Both the position numbers and the translations under genes were made by a program. From assembly GCA_021396245.1 (NCBI GenBank), contig WNYE01000116.1, forward strand, positions 42,747-106,746: a stretch of DNA of 64,000 nt, given 5' to 3'. The notes beneath the pieces were generated by a model. The model ran no database searches, had not been told where the DNA came from, and saw only the letters and a list, made by a program, of their open reading frames with translations. This stretch comes from Sporothrix humicola. Its lineage: Eukaryota; Ascomycota; Sordariomycetes; Ophiostomatales; Ophiostomataceae. Shown piece by piece: positions 10,466 through 22,018 of the stretch (within the stretch, counting starts at the first letter, position 1; the number at the start of each line of letters is the position of its first letter).

Positions 10466-13400
10466 TCTGTTCTCCTGCCATATCCATGCCGCTGTTGCCC
10501 TTGTTAAGGGACCACTGTTGCCATTTCAGTACAATGTCCGTCCCGACTCCCAAAAGGAAGTTGCGACCCAGCATTCATTGTGTTCTCAGTGTCTACCTTC
10601 CACTTGAGCGCACTGACCTTGGCACTCCGATCGCCCCTTCCGTGCATGATCTCTTCAGACGTGTCGCTTTGTCTCGATCGAATCTCCCTTTTGGGTCGAT
10701 GCCCGCTTCTGTGTTGAAGCCTCATGATTAAAGCCTCTTGTTGGTATCTTGCATTTACTCTCTCCCTCCCCTCCCATTATGCATGCACTGGCCACCTGCT
10801 GGTCTGACGGGGCCGGGTCTGACAGGCCGCCAAAGACGAAAAAAAAAAAACGAAAGACGGCCTCTATGCGACGACATGCGACGCTCGAATATCGCCTCCT
10901 CGTGTTCACCTTGCTTTGTGCAAAGAAAAACGTGCATTTCTTTGCTTTCTTTGGTCCAAACTGCACGTCGCCTCGACCTATCGCTGATTGCTGTCCAGAT
11001 CCGTCGGCTATGGCACTCCGAGGGTGCAATTACGAGTATTACGATAGAAGTGTAAGTGGAAGTGAAAGTGAGAGCGAGAGTGCAAGTGCAAGTGCGGGTA
11101 CTTTTTGTCTGTGCGTCTGCCAGTTTCCAGTGTCACCCACCACAGCAGCGCAGGCCCCTGCCGTCTTTGATGCAGTCAACACCGTCTCTTTTGTGCTTTG
11201 TGCGACTGCAAGCGTTTTCAGCCACCGACAGAACTCTTCATATGACATCCGCCCTTCCCCATCTTGTGTCCACACGGAGTACGAGTATCCTTTTGTATTT
11301 TGCTTGCAGAAGCTGCCCTGATTCTTACATCTTCCCTTTCGCCTTTGCCTTTCGCATTTGCCCTTTGTCTTTTGCCTCTCAAACTCTAGTCTCGAACCCC
11401 ATTTCTCATTTCTCATTTCTCAGGCGGTCTGGCCCACCATCTGATGCAGTGTGTCCCGTGCGCTCTTTTTCTGGGTCGGCCCTGGGTCTTGGGCCGGGTC
11501 TTGCTTCTCTTTGGATTCTGATTTGATTTCTTGGGTCGACCAGATCGGCAGAAAGTCAGAAGGAAAAGATGATTTGTCGCAAACCAAGGGCTGAAAAAGA
11601 GGAAAAAGTCGGTCTCGTCGCCCGTCCTTTGTGAGATCCCCTTCTCTTCTTCCACGGACATTCCCTCGACCCGGTAGATGGCGCTTGGATTCTTGGGCCA
11701 TCTCACTCCATGTTCTCCATACGACGTATGCCCTCCCACTTACGACGCTCGACGCATCTTTTGCTCTCTTTGTCCCCTCACCTGCACACCGACATAGTTA
11801 AGAAGCTGCACAAGGTTCAAACAAGTCTAGCCTGTCGCCAGAAAACAAGCATCTTCTTGGGACGGCGTCCCCTCCTGCATATCTGGTACATGTTCACTCC
11901 GTGCAAGCTGCGTTATCAGGGATTCTAGTTTTCTATTAATCCATCTCTTCCCCAAATCCTCGCCCTGATGGCAACGTCTCCTCGGCCGATATCGTACCGT
12001 AGAGCGTAGCTTCCCGTCTGAAAATGACCAGAGATGGAAGGACGCAAAATGAAACGGGATGGAAGAAGAACCGCATGTACTCCGTAATGGCAAATGAAAA
12101 GAAGTAATGAAGCAACGGGGTGATTGTTACGGTTCGACAGAAGAATGTCAAGATGAGAGGTCGTGCAAAGTGCACTATCATCCACTAACACGCTAACAAG
12201 TGCTGGAAACGAACGCTACCAAGTGACACTACGGGGGCTTCCGTCCATCCAAGTTGTTAGTGGGGAAGGTGTGTGGGGGCGCTAAAAGGGCACAAAGAGC
12301 ACCTGTACACCAAAAAAGCCTCTGACAAACGGAACGGCCACACCCTCCCACTAAAAGGAGGCCAAATAGGCCTCGAAATAACGGCCGTCCCGACAACAAT
12401 TGTCCCGAGCAGTTGTCCGAACAGATGTGCCGACCAGTTGGGGGCCGAACAAAATGTGCACCTGAGAAACAGACTTGCGACGATGTGAAAAGTGTGGGAG
12501 GACATAGCAAACGGACAAACGAAGGAGGTGTGATGACAAACAGAAAAGAGACAAACTCTCACAATCACAGGCTTGAAACGACGAACAAGCAGGAGGAAAA
12601 TAGGTGAGGCGAACGGAAAGCCAGCCTCACTGCAACGTTCAACTGTGACTGTAACGATAACCACGATATTCTCGACTTCAGGCCTGTCACCCTTTTTTTT
12701 TCACCCCCTTTTCCTTCCCTTTCTTCGTTCTTCTTTTCTATGGAAACTTGCCTGCCCACAAAAAAGGACCCCTATCCCTGTATCTGCGGTCGTTGAGTTG
12801 CGGCCTTGCCTGGTGTGGCCTCGTTTTGTCGTCGACAGATTCTGTCTTCTCTTGTACCTTTGTCTCTCAGTATCCCGCATTTTGGTGGGACAGCGCACGG
12901 CCCAAGTTGATATCAGAGGATTCAAGACATGGAAAGAGCCACCCTCCACCATGGTTGTTGCGGGCAGATACCAGCTGGGGAAGGTGCCACTGTGCATATC
13001 TGGTCTCAGGAAAGAGCACACCTGTGAGGGACAGTCAACACACTGCAATCGGCAGGAGCGACCGCTGGGTCGGCATAAACACCGACGGCCAAGCCATAGG
13101 CCATTCTCGACCTTGGGCCTTGACTGTTCTGGCCATATTCCTCGAGCCTTTCATTCTTTCCATGCAGGCCCTGCATCTTCGCCGCGCACGCCTTTGCCTT
13201 GGGTCGCGGTGCATGCAGTCTGCATTACATTACAGGCGGCACTGCTATATGTGCGTCTTCCAGGGAACTGGTCAAGACCGATGGGCCACCACGTGTGTTC
13301 GGCTTTGTAGGCCGCGTGTTGTCGTCTTATTCTTGCTGTTTTTTACTGTTCTTTTTGTTGTGAGTTCCTTGGCTCGCTTGGCTGTCTCGACTTTGACTTC

Positions 13401-13760
13401 CTTGATTTGCAGTGTTTTCCTTTTTATTCTCCCCTCTAACTTTCTTTTTCTCCGCCTCACTTTGATCCCTGGTCACCCCAAATGTCTCTCTTTTTCTCTC
13501 TATTTTACGGAGTACTTTCTCTCCTTTTCTCAGCAGCCCCATCCCTTTCTTTGCAGAGACCCGAACGCCCGAAATAACCTGCCAGAAGAAGAAAACCGGA
13601 GATCCAGAAACGCACAATACCCGCATTTTGCATTCCTCGACAAGAAGTCCAGGAGAAGTCCTCGACAATCGACAATCACTGTCTCTTTCCAGCAGTCTGC
13701 CCTCGCAAGGTTTCTCGCTTCCTCGCAAGGTCTTCCCCAAACAAAGACATGATCACCACC
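10466..13760. other. Gene-poor block A, part 2
   Basis: No gene supported. The region alternates pyrimidine-rich and mixed stretches. Open frames of 245 to 334 codons (for example 12573-13310 and 12748-13752) overlap each other in different frames, are rich in Phe, Ser, Leu and Cys, and show no domain. I read them as consequences of low stop density in C/T-rich DNA. Exact TACTCCGTA-type words occur at 12078 and 13506, and TACGACGTA at 11720. Confidence 0.55.
11048..11098 (+). repeat. Hexamer-like purine/GTG tandem repeat
   Basis: A run of about eight imperfect 6-base units of the form AAGTGN or GAGTGC (AAGTGG, AAGTGA, AAGTGA, GAGCGA, GAGTGC, AAGTGC, AAGTGC). It is a short degenerate microsatellite in noncoding DNA. 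Confidence 0.6.
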
Positions 13761-16420
13761 AGCATGCTTTTTCTGGGGGCATTCCTTATTGTTTTATCTG
13801 CACTTTCTCTTTCTGGTCCCCTTGTGCCACTGCCGTTATTGTTCAGAGTATTCCGTACTCTCAATTAATACCTGTCAAAAATTATGTGCGGGTCCCTCTC
13901 CCGTGTCTTTCGCTTCGCTTCTTCCTGGGAAGATCCCAAGACAAGGGACCCTAACTTTTCTGTGCATGCCTGAGTCCGCTAATACGAAAAGGCTAGATCT
14001 GGCCCACTGCACTTCACTGCACTTCCATCTCTTGTTTTCCTCGCCATCACGGCACCGCCGCCTTGCGGGTTTGGGTTTCTTCCCCTCTTTCGGGTCGAGC
14101 TCTCCCATTTTCCTTAACTTCTCCACATATTCCCCTCCTCTTTTCCTTCTATTGACCTCTTATTTTGCCCGAACTCGTCCTTTGTATAAAAAAAGGCCAG
14201 TCCGTAAGACCGCACTGTTGGTCCCAACCACCGTTAGTACACCTGCTTGTACGAAGTAAGATACATTCAGACCGATAGAGGGCGAGGAAAGGTCATAGGT
14301 CGTAAAAGACCACGAATCAGAGACGGAGCCTGCCGACGCTTCCATTTCCCATATACACCGGTCAGTCTTTACTGTCAGACGGCTCACTGTAAGACATGCG
14401 CGCTCTCTAATTGTCACTTGCGCTCATGTGCCTTTAAACGTCGTAAAACTATCCCCTCACAATGACCCGGTGGACTGGTCGGCCGAGGCGCCCCTCCCAT
14501 TCCCTATTCCTATTCAGCCCGAGGTGGACTGTCTTGTCTCGCCTTGTTGTCTTAGACGGTGCTTTTCTTTTCCTTTTTTTATTTGTTTTTATTTTTTTAT
14601 CTATCAAGAGTTCTCGCAAGCTGACTGGCATACCGGCACATTTTGTGAGCCCTTTCTCGCATCTCGTTTATCTTGGAACATAATTAAATAAAAGCTAGTA
14701 AAATACACCTACTCCGTAAAATAGTGTGAGTGAGAAGCGTTCGTCTTGTGCCAGGGACGGACAGGAACACGCCGCCCGTTGTGGACCGAGAAAAAGCCCC
14801 AACCCACTAAGCAAATTACGACTCTAGTGACCACCAACCCAAGAGCCACCAAGAGCCACTACCGGTCCGTTGACCCTGGACTTGGAACGAAGAAAAGGAA
14901 GGAAAGAAGGAGAGGAGAGAAAAGAAAAAGAACAGAAAGAAAGAAAGAGGTTGACCGGCCCAGCTGAACGGGTCACCCATCCCTTGTCTTGTCAGCTCGG
15001 ATATTTGTCTTTTTGCCATCTGCACGCTATTTTTCTCGACCTTGATTTTTGTGTCTCTTGTGTCTCTTGTTTATTTTATTTTTTTACTTCTTTCTCAGTT
15101 TCTTTCCTCGTCCACTGTTTTCATAGCACTCCGCATATTGATTCCACCGCCACGGTCCAGGAACGAGGCACGCATATTCGCCTCACTACCCGCACCTCCC
15201 TTTCTGTTTATTTTCTTTTTTGGCCTCCTTATATTCCTGTCCTACGTATATCACGCCTGTCATACAGTCGGCCTATTCTCTCCCTTACAGCATACGGAGT
15301 TATTCCACACCGTACACCGTGACCAGAACAGAAGACGAGAGATATAAGAGATCAAACTTCCACCAGATAACATGTCGAGAAAATAAAGAAAGACGACAAA
15401 AAGAATCTGGATACAATAATATCGATACACTGAACATCGCCATATTTAATATTGTCAGTACAAAAATCTAGGTGAGTAAATAAATCGCAAAATAAGAATA
15501 CAGCATGCCTGCCTCACCTTGACACACCTTTGCTTCATTCTCCCGGGACTGAAGTCAGCCTCGTTTTTATTCCTCCACGATCGACCTTTTTCTCGGTTAT
15601 GCACCCACAACGATCCTACACGTGCTGGGCTCTTTTTATTTTCCTTCTTCTCGTTCGGGCCCAACCTGGGACGAACACGGCACATCTTTCCCAAAACAGT
15701 GCACAAATTCCACAAGCGTCCAGGGCATCATTTTCCCTTTTCGTTTCTTTCTTTCCTTTTTTATTCTTTATTTTGTATTTTGTATCTTCCCTCTTTCCCT
15801 TCTGGTTGCAAGGCTGGTTTGTCCGATTGTCGATCATTCCCTTCACCGTCTTCTGGCTTCCTTCTTTTGTCGGTCGTTTGGGCTCGTTTATTATCCTCCC
15901 TTTCGCTTCTTGCTCGCCTTGTTCTGTCAAAGATCCCTGTGCTGCTCTTCTTTTGCTTTCTTTTTCGTTCGAGTTCTTTGGGTCTATTTCTTTTCTTGAT
16001 CCTGTCAGATTTAAATCTTGAATTCTCTCGAGGCTCTCACCTTCTTTACTTCCATTCTCTTTATTCTCCGCCACATGTCTTGCACAATCTATTACATGCC
16101 CACAGCCTCATTCTGCAAAAATACGACATCAGCTCACACAATACAGCAGGACGAATCCGAACTCAACTCAGAGTTTGAAAAAAAAGGAAAAGAAAAAAGG
16201 TACGAAGGACATCGTCTTACATCGCATCTCTGGCCTCTTCCCTGACACGACGGCTCCCTCTCCGCTCGTATATTGAGCACAACGTACAGTGTACTTTGTG
16301 TTCGCTTTCGTACTCTCTTGACAACGCAGGGGCCCTGCATCACGGACTCTCACAGACTCCGCCTCATCATTCCGGGCTCCATTCCTTTTCGTTCGTCACC
16401 TTGACTCTTTCACATATTCA

Positions 16421-16460
16421 CACATCCACGCATCCACGCATCCACACATTCACACTCTCA
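16421..16460 (+). repeat. 8-base tandem repeat (CRCATCCA)
   Basis: About five units of eight bases: CACATCCA, CGCATCCA, CGCATCCA, CACATTCA, CACTCTCA. It is a short degenerate minisatellite with no reading frame of interest. Confidence 0.6.
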
Positions 16461-17388
16461 CAACTCTCGTCCTCTTACACTTGCACGGCTTGGTGCTGGC
16501 CTCTCACAGGCTGGTTGTCTACCTATCACAGCCGGAGCTGGCCCTGGTCGTGTTCCTGTTTTCTTGTCCGTTTTCGTCTCCATTGCCCACTGCTTTCTTT
16601 TTCTTATCGTCCTGTCATTGTCTGGTCCTCTTTCCTCTGTTCCTCTGTTACTTTGTTCCTCTGGTCATCTTTACTCTGTTCTCTAGTTCTCTGTTTCCCT
16701 GTTCCTTGCTTGTCCTCACCACGGCTTGCTCGCCCTGTGTTTGGCTGCTATGTACTTGACTTGTACAAAAGTACCTTGTCTCATGTACTGTCCGTCACTC
16801 TTCACCTATCAACTCGACAAACGGACCCTTCACACCCACGGAAAATATAGGAGAGGAGCCTGCAAACAGAAGAAGAATCTAGACACGAGAAAAATAGGAG
16901 ACAGAAAAGAAAAAAAAGAAGAAAGAAAGAGAGACACCAAAAAAAACACAGGAAAGAAACACAAGCCATTGTCTATTGACATTGTTTCATTTTTCCCGAC
17001 TCCTCGATTCCCATTCTCATTTCTTGCCTCCCTCGAAAACACAAAAGATATAAAGGTCCTGTCAAAGCCTCTTTATTTCTTTGCAAAAATCCGTGGACAG
17101 GCACTTCACTTTATTATCAACTTCTTGTTTACTTTCCAAAATTTCTCTTCATTATTTCCTTCACTATTTACTTCACTACCATTTTCACAAATTTTCACTT
17201 TTTCACATTATCACACCATCACTCAACTCTCATTGCTCACTCTTCACTTAAACCTCTCTCTGGTCTCCCCTCACAAAAGGCCCTATTCCCTCATAGCGAC
17301 TCCCCGTTAGAGTGACCCGTTTCCAAGACGGACAGCCGCAGCTAGCGCTGCGTAAATCTGAGAATTCGGCCAGACCTGGGCCCTATCT

Positions 17389-17435
17389 TCTGGCCTCTCC
17401 CTCTGGCCTATCCTCTGACCTATCCTCTGGCCTAG
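17389..17435 (+). repeat. 12-base tandem repeat near the hydrolase promoter
   Basis: Four imperfect copies of a unit close to CTCTGGCCTATC, about 370 bases upstream of the hydrolase start codon. It could be simple slippage or a cluster of protein binding sites; the sequence does not decide. Confidence 0.55.
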
Positions 17436-17803
17436 ACCCTCTTGAACTCTCCCGTCACATCGCCAATCATCCTCCCCTCTCGGCTCTCTTCTTTTCCCTC
17501 CTTCTGGGCTTCTCTCCTTATTTCCTTATTTTCGAGATTTTTTCCACTACTCCCACTCTAGCCTGTCTCTGTCCCTGGTCTAGCGGGTCTGCCCTCTCAC
17601 TCCCCTCTATTTTGGCAAGTCGAGGCAGTCATCAGTGCCATCTCACCTCATAAAGGGCCACAAAAGGCACACGATTATCAAAACGAGGACGGCATCGACA
17701 GCAGCAATAATTCTGACATTTTATTTAGATTTCTTTTTCTCCCTCTCATTTTGTTATTATTGGTTACTATTCTATCGCATCCTTTACACCGTCCTCCCCC
17801 AAA

Positions 17804-18919
17804 ATGGCTTCAAGTTTCGACGGCCTTCGTCTCGCCGAACCGCCGGCACTCGACCCGGAGTGGCTCCAGCACGAGCGGGACCAGAACTTGCCCAACCCCC
17901 GGCCCGTCATCTCGCCACTCATCCGCCAGCCGTTGTATGTTGTCGAGTGCCGCGAACTGACGGCGCGCATGACGGCTCCTGGAGCCCGCGATCATCATCT
18001 GGCAGACGGTGTTCGGGTGCAGCCCTTGACGGTGGAATCGACGGTCGACAGCTACGGAATCCCTCTGCTGGCCTATTCTCTGGAAACCAACAAGGCGCCC
18101 CAGGACGAAGACCCAGATTATGCCGTGCTCTACATCCACGGCGGCGGACTGCACATTGGCGAGGCCGACAGCGAGGAGCTTTCTTGCCGGAGGATCTTGA
18201 AGGATGTGCGGTTGCCAGCCCCAAGGGAAAACGAAAACGAGCAGCCAACTCTCGTCGTGTACTCGGTCAGCTACCGCATCATGCCCCAGCATCCGGCCAG
18301 CACCTGTGTCTCTGACTGCATCGACGCCTACCACCATGTGCGCCAGACTCTCCACAAGGATTTTGGGAAAACAAAGGTCCTAGTCGTCGGCAGCTCCAGC
18401 GGCGGCGAACTGGCCGCCTTTGTCTCGCAGGAAGCCGCAAAGGACGCCCTGGCGTCCAACCCACAAGACCCGGCGTCTGTCCTGGGCGTGAGCGGCGTCG
18501 TCCTGCGGTGCCCCGTGACCAGCGACGCCTTCAACGGCGAGGACTATATCCCGCCCGCCCTCCGGTCCCTCCACACCAGCGCCGCCAACTCCGACTTTGC
18601 CACCACCCTGCTCGGCCGCATGAGCCGTGTCGTGCCCCGCGACGACCTGCCCTACATGCCCCTGGAAGCGCCTTCGTCCCTGCTGGAAATCCAGCCCCGC
18701 CACTGGATCCAGGTCTGCACAAACGACATGCTCTACTCGGACGGCGTGTGCTATGCCAAGGCCTTGGAGCTGGCAGAAGGCGGCTCCGCCAAAGTCAAAG
18801 TGGACGTCGTCGTCGGCTGGCCGCACACGTTCTGGCTCAAGACGCCGTGGATGGACCGTGCGCTCGAGGCCGACGAGGCCATGCTGCGCGGTCTGGCCTG
18901 GGTGGCGGGGAAGGAGTAG
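17804..18919 (+). CDS. Alpha/beta hydrolase, HSL-type (fold-3) esterase
   Basis: Intron-free gene for 371 residues with a good start context (CCAAAATGG at 17804). It is a serine hydrolase of the hormone-sensitive-lipase-like group, expected to cleave carboxylic esters or lactones; the substrate cannot be read from sequence. The oxyanion-hole HGGG is at residues 112-115, preceded by the strand AVLYI. The nucleophile elbow is GSSSGG at 196-201, with Ser198 as nucleophile. The acid is probably Asp308 or Asp313 in TNDMLYSDG, and the catalytic His is His341 in GWPHTFW. The order and spacing match the family. There is no signal peptide and no membrane segment, so a cytosolic enzyme is likely. Such genes occur in secondary-metabolite clusters, but no cluster partner is present here. 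It converges with the ATP synthase d gene. AATAAA at 19249-19254 may be its poly(A) signal. Confidence 0.88.
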   Translation: MASSFDGLRLAEPPALDPEWLQHERDQNLPNPRPVISPLIRQPLYVVECRELTARMTAPGARDHHLADGVRVQPLTVESTVDSYGIPLLAYSLETNKAPQDEDPDYAVLYIHGGGLHIGEADSEELSCRRILKDVRLPAPRENENEQPTLVVYSVSYRIMPQHPASTCVSDCIDAYHHVRQTLHKDFGKTKVLVVGSSSGGELAAFVSQEAAKDALASNPQDPASVLGVSGVVLRCPVTSDAFNGEDYIPPALRSLHTSAANSDFATTLLGRMSRVVPRDDLPYMPLEAPSSLLEIQPRHWIQVCTNDMLYSDGVCYAKALELAEGGSAKVKVDVVVGWPHTFWLKTPWMDRALEADEAMLRGLAWVAGKE

Positions 18920-19661
18920 ACCGTTGACGGGCGGAAGAGTGAGACGGGACGGTTGTTTCGGAGTCTATTGGTTCCTGGTTTGATTATTGGATTTGGACTG
19001 GTGATGAGTTCTTGGGTGCGTTGGTTGCGATGGTTGCGATGGCTTTCTTTCGGTGCTTTGGTTCTTGGTCTTTTGGCATTCTTTGGTTTTCCTTGGTCGT
19101 CTTCGGTCTTGGTCTTGGTCGTTTCGGTTCTTCCGTCGTTGGGTTTCTTTACCTTTCTTTGGTTTCTCTTCCTTTCCTGGTTAGACGACTATTTGCTCAC
19201 CCCGAAGCATAGTCCGTACGTTGGTTTTTTGTTAGAAAAGCTGCAAGCAATAAAGCTATTTTGTTAGTATCAAAATATCGTAGGGAGGTGTGAGGCGCAT
19301 TAGCGTATGAACGAAGGAGAGAAATAAACAAAAGCATGCACGATCCAAAAAGGAATAATATATACTGTTTTGATTCGAAAATGAGACAAGTAGAGGGCAC
19401 GGGAGACGATGATATATGAACACAAAGGAAAACGGTTGACAAAATAGGAAACGATGCAACGTCTGCGAATGCCTTTCTCTGTCCGCTCTTTTCGCTATCT
19501 TTTTTGCAAGATGAATGTATTTTTTTCCAATATTATCTTCTCTCCGCTATCTCCACGGATGCTGCTAGAGTACACATATGTTGATATTGATGAAAAGGGA
19601 AAATGGTGACAAGGGTGAATGTAGATGCGGAAACGAAGACGGAAACGAAATCGGTTGTCGC
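18920..19661. other. Convergent intergenic region, hydrolase and ATP7
   Basis: About 740 bases holding the 3' ends of two convergent genes. The left part is G/T-rich with short repeats (GGTTGCGAT twice at 19022-19041, TTGGTC words at 19095-19135). A poly(A)-like AATAAA for the hydrolase is at 19249. No coding frame is supported. Confidence 0.6.
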
Positions 19662-20427
19662 TTATACCAGGGCCAGGTCGCCGAACTTCTCCTAGAGGGG
19701 GGTTAGAATGTGTCCAGAGTGTCATTGATAGTAATGAGTCCCGCGAGTAACGCACCTTGTAGCCGGGAACGGACCAGCGGCCCTTGGACACCAGGCTGGA
19801 CGTCTTCTCGTCAATCGACGTCTCGGCGGCGGCAACCTCGTCAACGGTCAGGTCCTCGAACGGCCGGGCCTCGTCAATGTTCTTGAGCGTCTTGGCCAGG
19901 TCCTTGAGCTCCAGGTCGACCGTCTCCTTGGTGGCCTCGGCGTTGCGGATGGCCTCGACCTCGAAAGCGTCAATGGCCTTGAGCTGGCGGTTGACGTCGT
20001 ACGTCGCGGGCTTGAAGGCCGTGAAGCGCTTCTCGATCTCGTCGACAACGGCCGAGTTCTTGAGGATGCTGCGGTAGTGCGCAAAGTCGACCGTCGTGGG
20101 CTGCTCCGACAGCGCCTGCACCTTGCGCCGCACGTCGTCGTTGCGCTTCTTGAACGCCTGCAGCGAGGCCACCGTCTGGCCGCGCAGGCCCAGCGACGTC
20201 GTCACCTTGGCCCAGTCGAGCTTAAGGGCAGCGGATCTCTGCGAGGGTGAGGGTTAGTCAAGGTTCTTTTGTGTCGGTCGGGTGTGGCGATATTCGAGAT
20301 TCAAGATTCGAGATTGATTCAAGATCGGTTCGAGACGCGCGATTTGATTGACCGGGTCCGGCCTTGCGCGAATTGGACTCTGCGATCGCCGTCGAACGAA
20401 AAACAATTGTCGACTTACAGCAGCCAT
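19662..20427 (-). CDS. ATP7: ATP synthase subunit d, mitochondrial
   Basis: Three exons on the - strand: 20427-20419 (only ATG GCT GCT), 20238-19756 and 19691-19662, giving 173 residues, the usual fungal length. Intron 1 has donor GTAAGT and a CTAAC branch site shortly before CGCAG. Intron 2 has donor GTGCGT and CTAAC before CTCTAG. Subunit d is part of the peripheral stalk of the mitochondrial F1Fo ATP synthase. The spliced N terminus reads MAARSAALKLDWAKV, typical of the fungal protein. It is followed by the highly helical, charged body including SLGLRGQTVASLQAFKKRND, IVDEIEKRF-like and PFEDLTVDEVAAA segments. The C terminus, GRWSVPGYKEKFGDLALV, is produced only by using the last 30-base exon. 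The first nine coding bases and the short last exon are easy to miss in automatic annotation. Confidence 0.93.
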
Positions 20428-21273
20428 GATGAAATTCGAGAGTTCGGAGTGTCGGGGGATGGGGTGGAGGGGGTGGTTGTCGTCGGGTCGGAGAGAGAAG
20501 AGGAGAGGAGGTGGTGATGCGTGTAGATTTTTGGTAGGAAGTTTTAGGTCAAAGGCACGACAACCGCTCGGGAGTCCAGTTTTCCCTCGCTCCTTCCCTT
20601 CTCCTCTTCTTTCCCTACTGTGCCTGGAGCCCTGGCACTTCGGAAAAGCTAGGGCGGATTGGCTGGCAGAATTAGAAATTTCCGGCTAGTCTGACGTGTC
20701 ACGTGATGAAAACAGCGCATCGGCAAACACAACGACGGCAACCGACGTTGAAGACGAATGGCACAGGAATATCAGTTGCTAAATATCCTTCACCTTTTTT
20801 TTCTTTATAATGTTTGGATTGATACTATTTGTCGTGATGCTGTTGTCGAGCTGTTGCGAGCTGGGTGAAGCTGTTGTCGTTGGCAGCCACCTCCTACCTC
20901 GGACCGCCGGAAGCGAATCAGCGTTGAGAATTCTGGGTAGCGCTTTGGCAGGAGCGGCCCGCCAAACAAAGCACAGCACCTTCCAGTCTGATGCCAATAT
21001 CAATTGCGTCCTAGGTATCTTGACAATTCTGGATTTAACATGGTAATCATGCAATTCATTACGATTCACCGCTCAAACTTCACAGTTGATTGCTCATGTC
21101 TTAAGTGAAAATAGATTCTTTTTTAGTTGGTAAAGGTGGTTGTAGAAGGGAAAACACAACCCAGTAGATGGTAGAAAAGATCAAGTCCTGGCGAGAGTTT
21201 ATTTATATTCTCCCAATGCCAATGACTCCTCTATTTCATCATCACACTGTGGCAGAGGCTCGTCAAAGAAGGT
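20428..21273. other. ATP7 promoter and NAC alpha 3' region
   Basis: About 850 bases between two genes on the - strand. A purine-rich + strand (20440-20520) corresponds to a pyrimidine-rich ATP7 leader on the sense strand. TTTATT at 21198-21203, the reverse complement of AATAAA, is a plausible poly(A) signal for NAC alpha. No gene in between is supported. Confidence 0.6.
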
Positions 21274-22018
21274 TTACACGCTCAGCGACATGATCGAATT
21301 GACAATGTCGTTGTCGTTTTCTTTCAATGCCTTGATGGCCTTCTTGCGCGAGACACCAGCCTGGGTCTGGACAAGCTCAATGTCCTTGTCCTCAATGCCG
21401 GTGGCGTCGACCTCCTCGTCATCATCGTCCTCCTCCTCCTTCTTGGCACCCTCCTCGGCGCCGTGGTCGTGGTCATGATCGTGGTCGTGATCGTGATCGT
21501 GGTCGTGGCCGGCGTGGTCGTGGCCAGCAAGCTGCTGGGCAGCGGCAGCCTGAGCCGAGGCGTTCAGGTCCTCAACCTTGGCCTCACCGAAGACGCTGAG
21601 AGTGTTAAGGACACGAGGACGGATTAAATTGTATCGACAGGACATGGGAAATCTTACATGTAAGTGCCAGAGCTGGGCGAGCGGTAGACCTCGGGGTTGC
21701 TGATGACGAACAGAACCTAAACTGTCAGTATTCGGCCACACATTATCTCTCCTCCCTGATTTAACCACCACGGGGCCGACCTACGTTCTTGGGGCGACGC
21801 AGGGTCACACGGGTGATGCCCTCGACGCGGACCAGGTTCTGCTTCTCCAGCAGCTTGCGGGCCTTCTTCTCGTTGCGCGAGTGGATGATGGTCGTCGAGC
21901 CCGAGGGGCCAGCAACCTCAGCGTCGGACTCAGCATCGCTGCTGTCCTCATCCTGCTCCTCGACCTTGACGTTGGTCGGCTCGTCGTCCGGAAGCTCCTC
22001 GACACGGGGGTTGGCCAT
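21274..22018 (-). CDS. EGD2: Nascent polypeptide-associated complex subunit alpha
   Basis: Three coding exons on the - strand: 22018-21785, 21716-21658 and 21595-21274, giving 204 residues. Donors are GTAGGT and GTAAGA; acceptors end TTTAG and CTCAG. NAC alpha pairs with NAC beta at the ribosomal exit tunnel, shields nascent chains and limits wrong targeting to the ER. The acidic N terminus (DEDSSDAESD) is followed by the NAC domain: SRNEKKARKLLEKQNLVRVEG, RVTLRRPKNVLFVISNPEVYRS, TYIVFGEAKVEDL. A C-terminal UBA domain runs from about GIEDKDIELV to the end (DIVNSIMSLSV). Between them is a His-Asp alternating tract (residues about 123-142, ten His) and then a Glu/Asp-rich stretch. An additional 5' untranslated intron is likely: donor GTAAGT at 22313 and acceptor CTCTAG ending at 22050. 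The gene is divergent from ribosomal protein L14. Confidence 0.95.

Larger units (their letters stand above)
13761..17803. other. Gene-poor block A, part 3, and hydrolase upstream region
   Basis: No gene supported. The + strand is strongly pyrimidine-rich (14560-14610, 15040-15110, 15640-16020, 16560-16710, 17100-17260), broken by purine patches at 14880-14960 and 16860-16960. The last kilobase leads into the hydrolase ATG at 17804 and ends in a C/T-rich leader. Small tandem arrays occur at 16421-16460 (unit CRCATCCA) and 17389-17435 (unit close to CTCTGGCCTATC). TACTCCGTA occurs at 14710. Confidence 0.55.

Noticed and set aside
9859..10731. 290-codon open frame, Phe/Leu/Cys-rich
   Set aside because: It reads through T-rich low-complexity DNA, overlaps other open frames in other phases and has no domain; the hydrophobicity is a by-product of T-rich codons.
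12748..13752. 334-codon open frame on the + strand
   Set aside because: Overlaps a 245-codon frame in another phase, composition is that of C/T-rich noncoding DNA, and no conserved motif is seen.
15519..16178. 219-codon open frame in gene-poor block A
   Set aside because: Same pyrimidine-rich composition effect; two other frames are also open over the same bases.
17804..22018. Secondary-metabolite gene cluster around the esterase
   Set aside because: Neighbours are ATP synthase d and NAC alpha; there is no synthase, oxygenase or transporter of that type.
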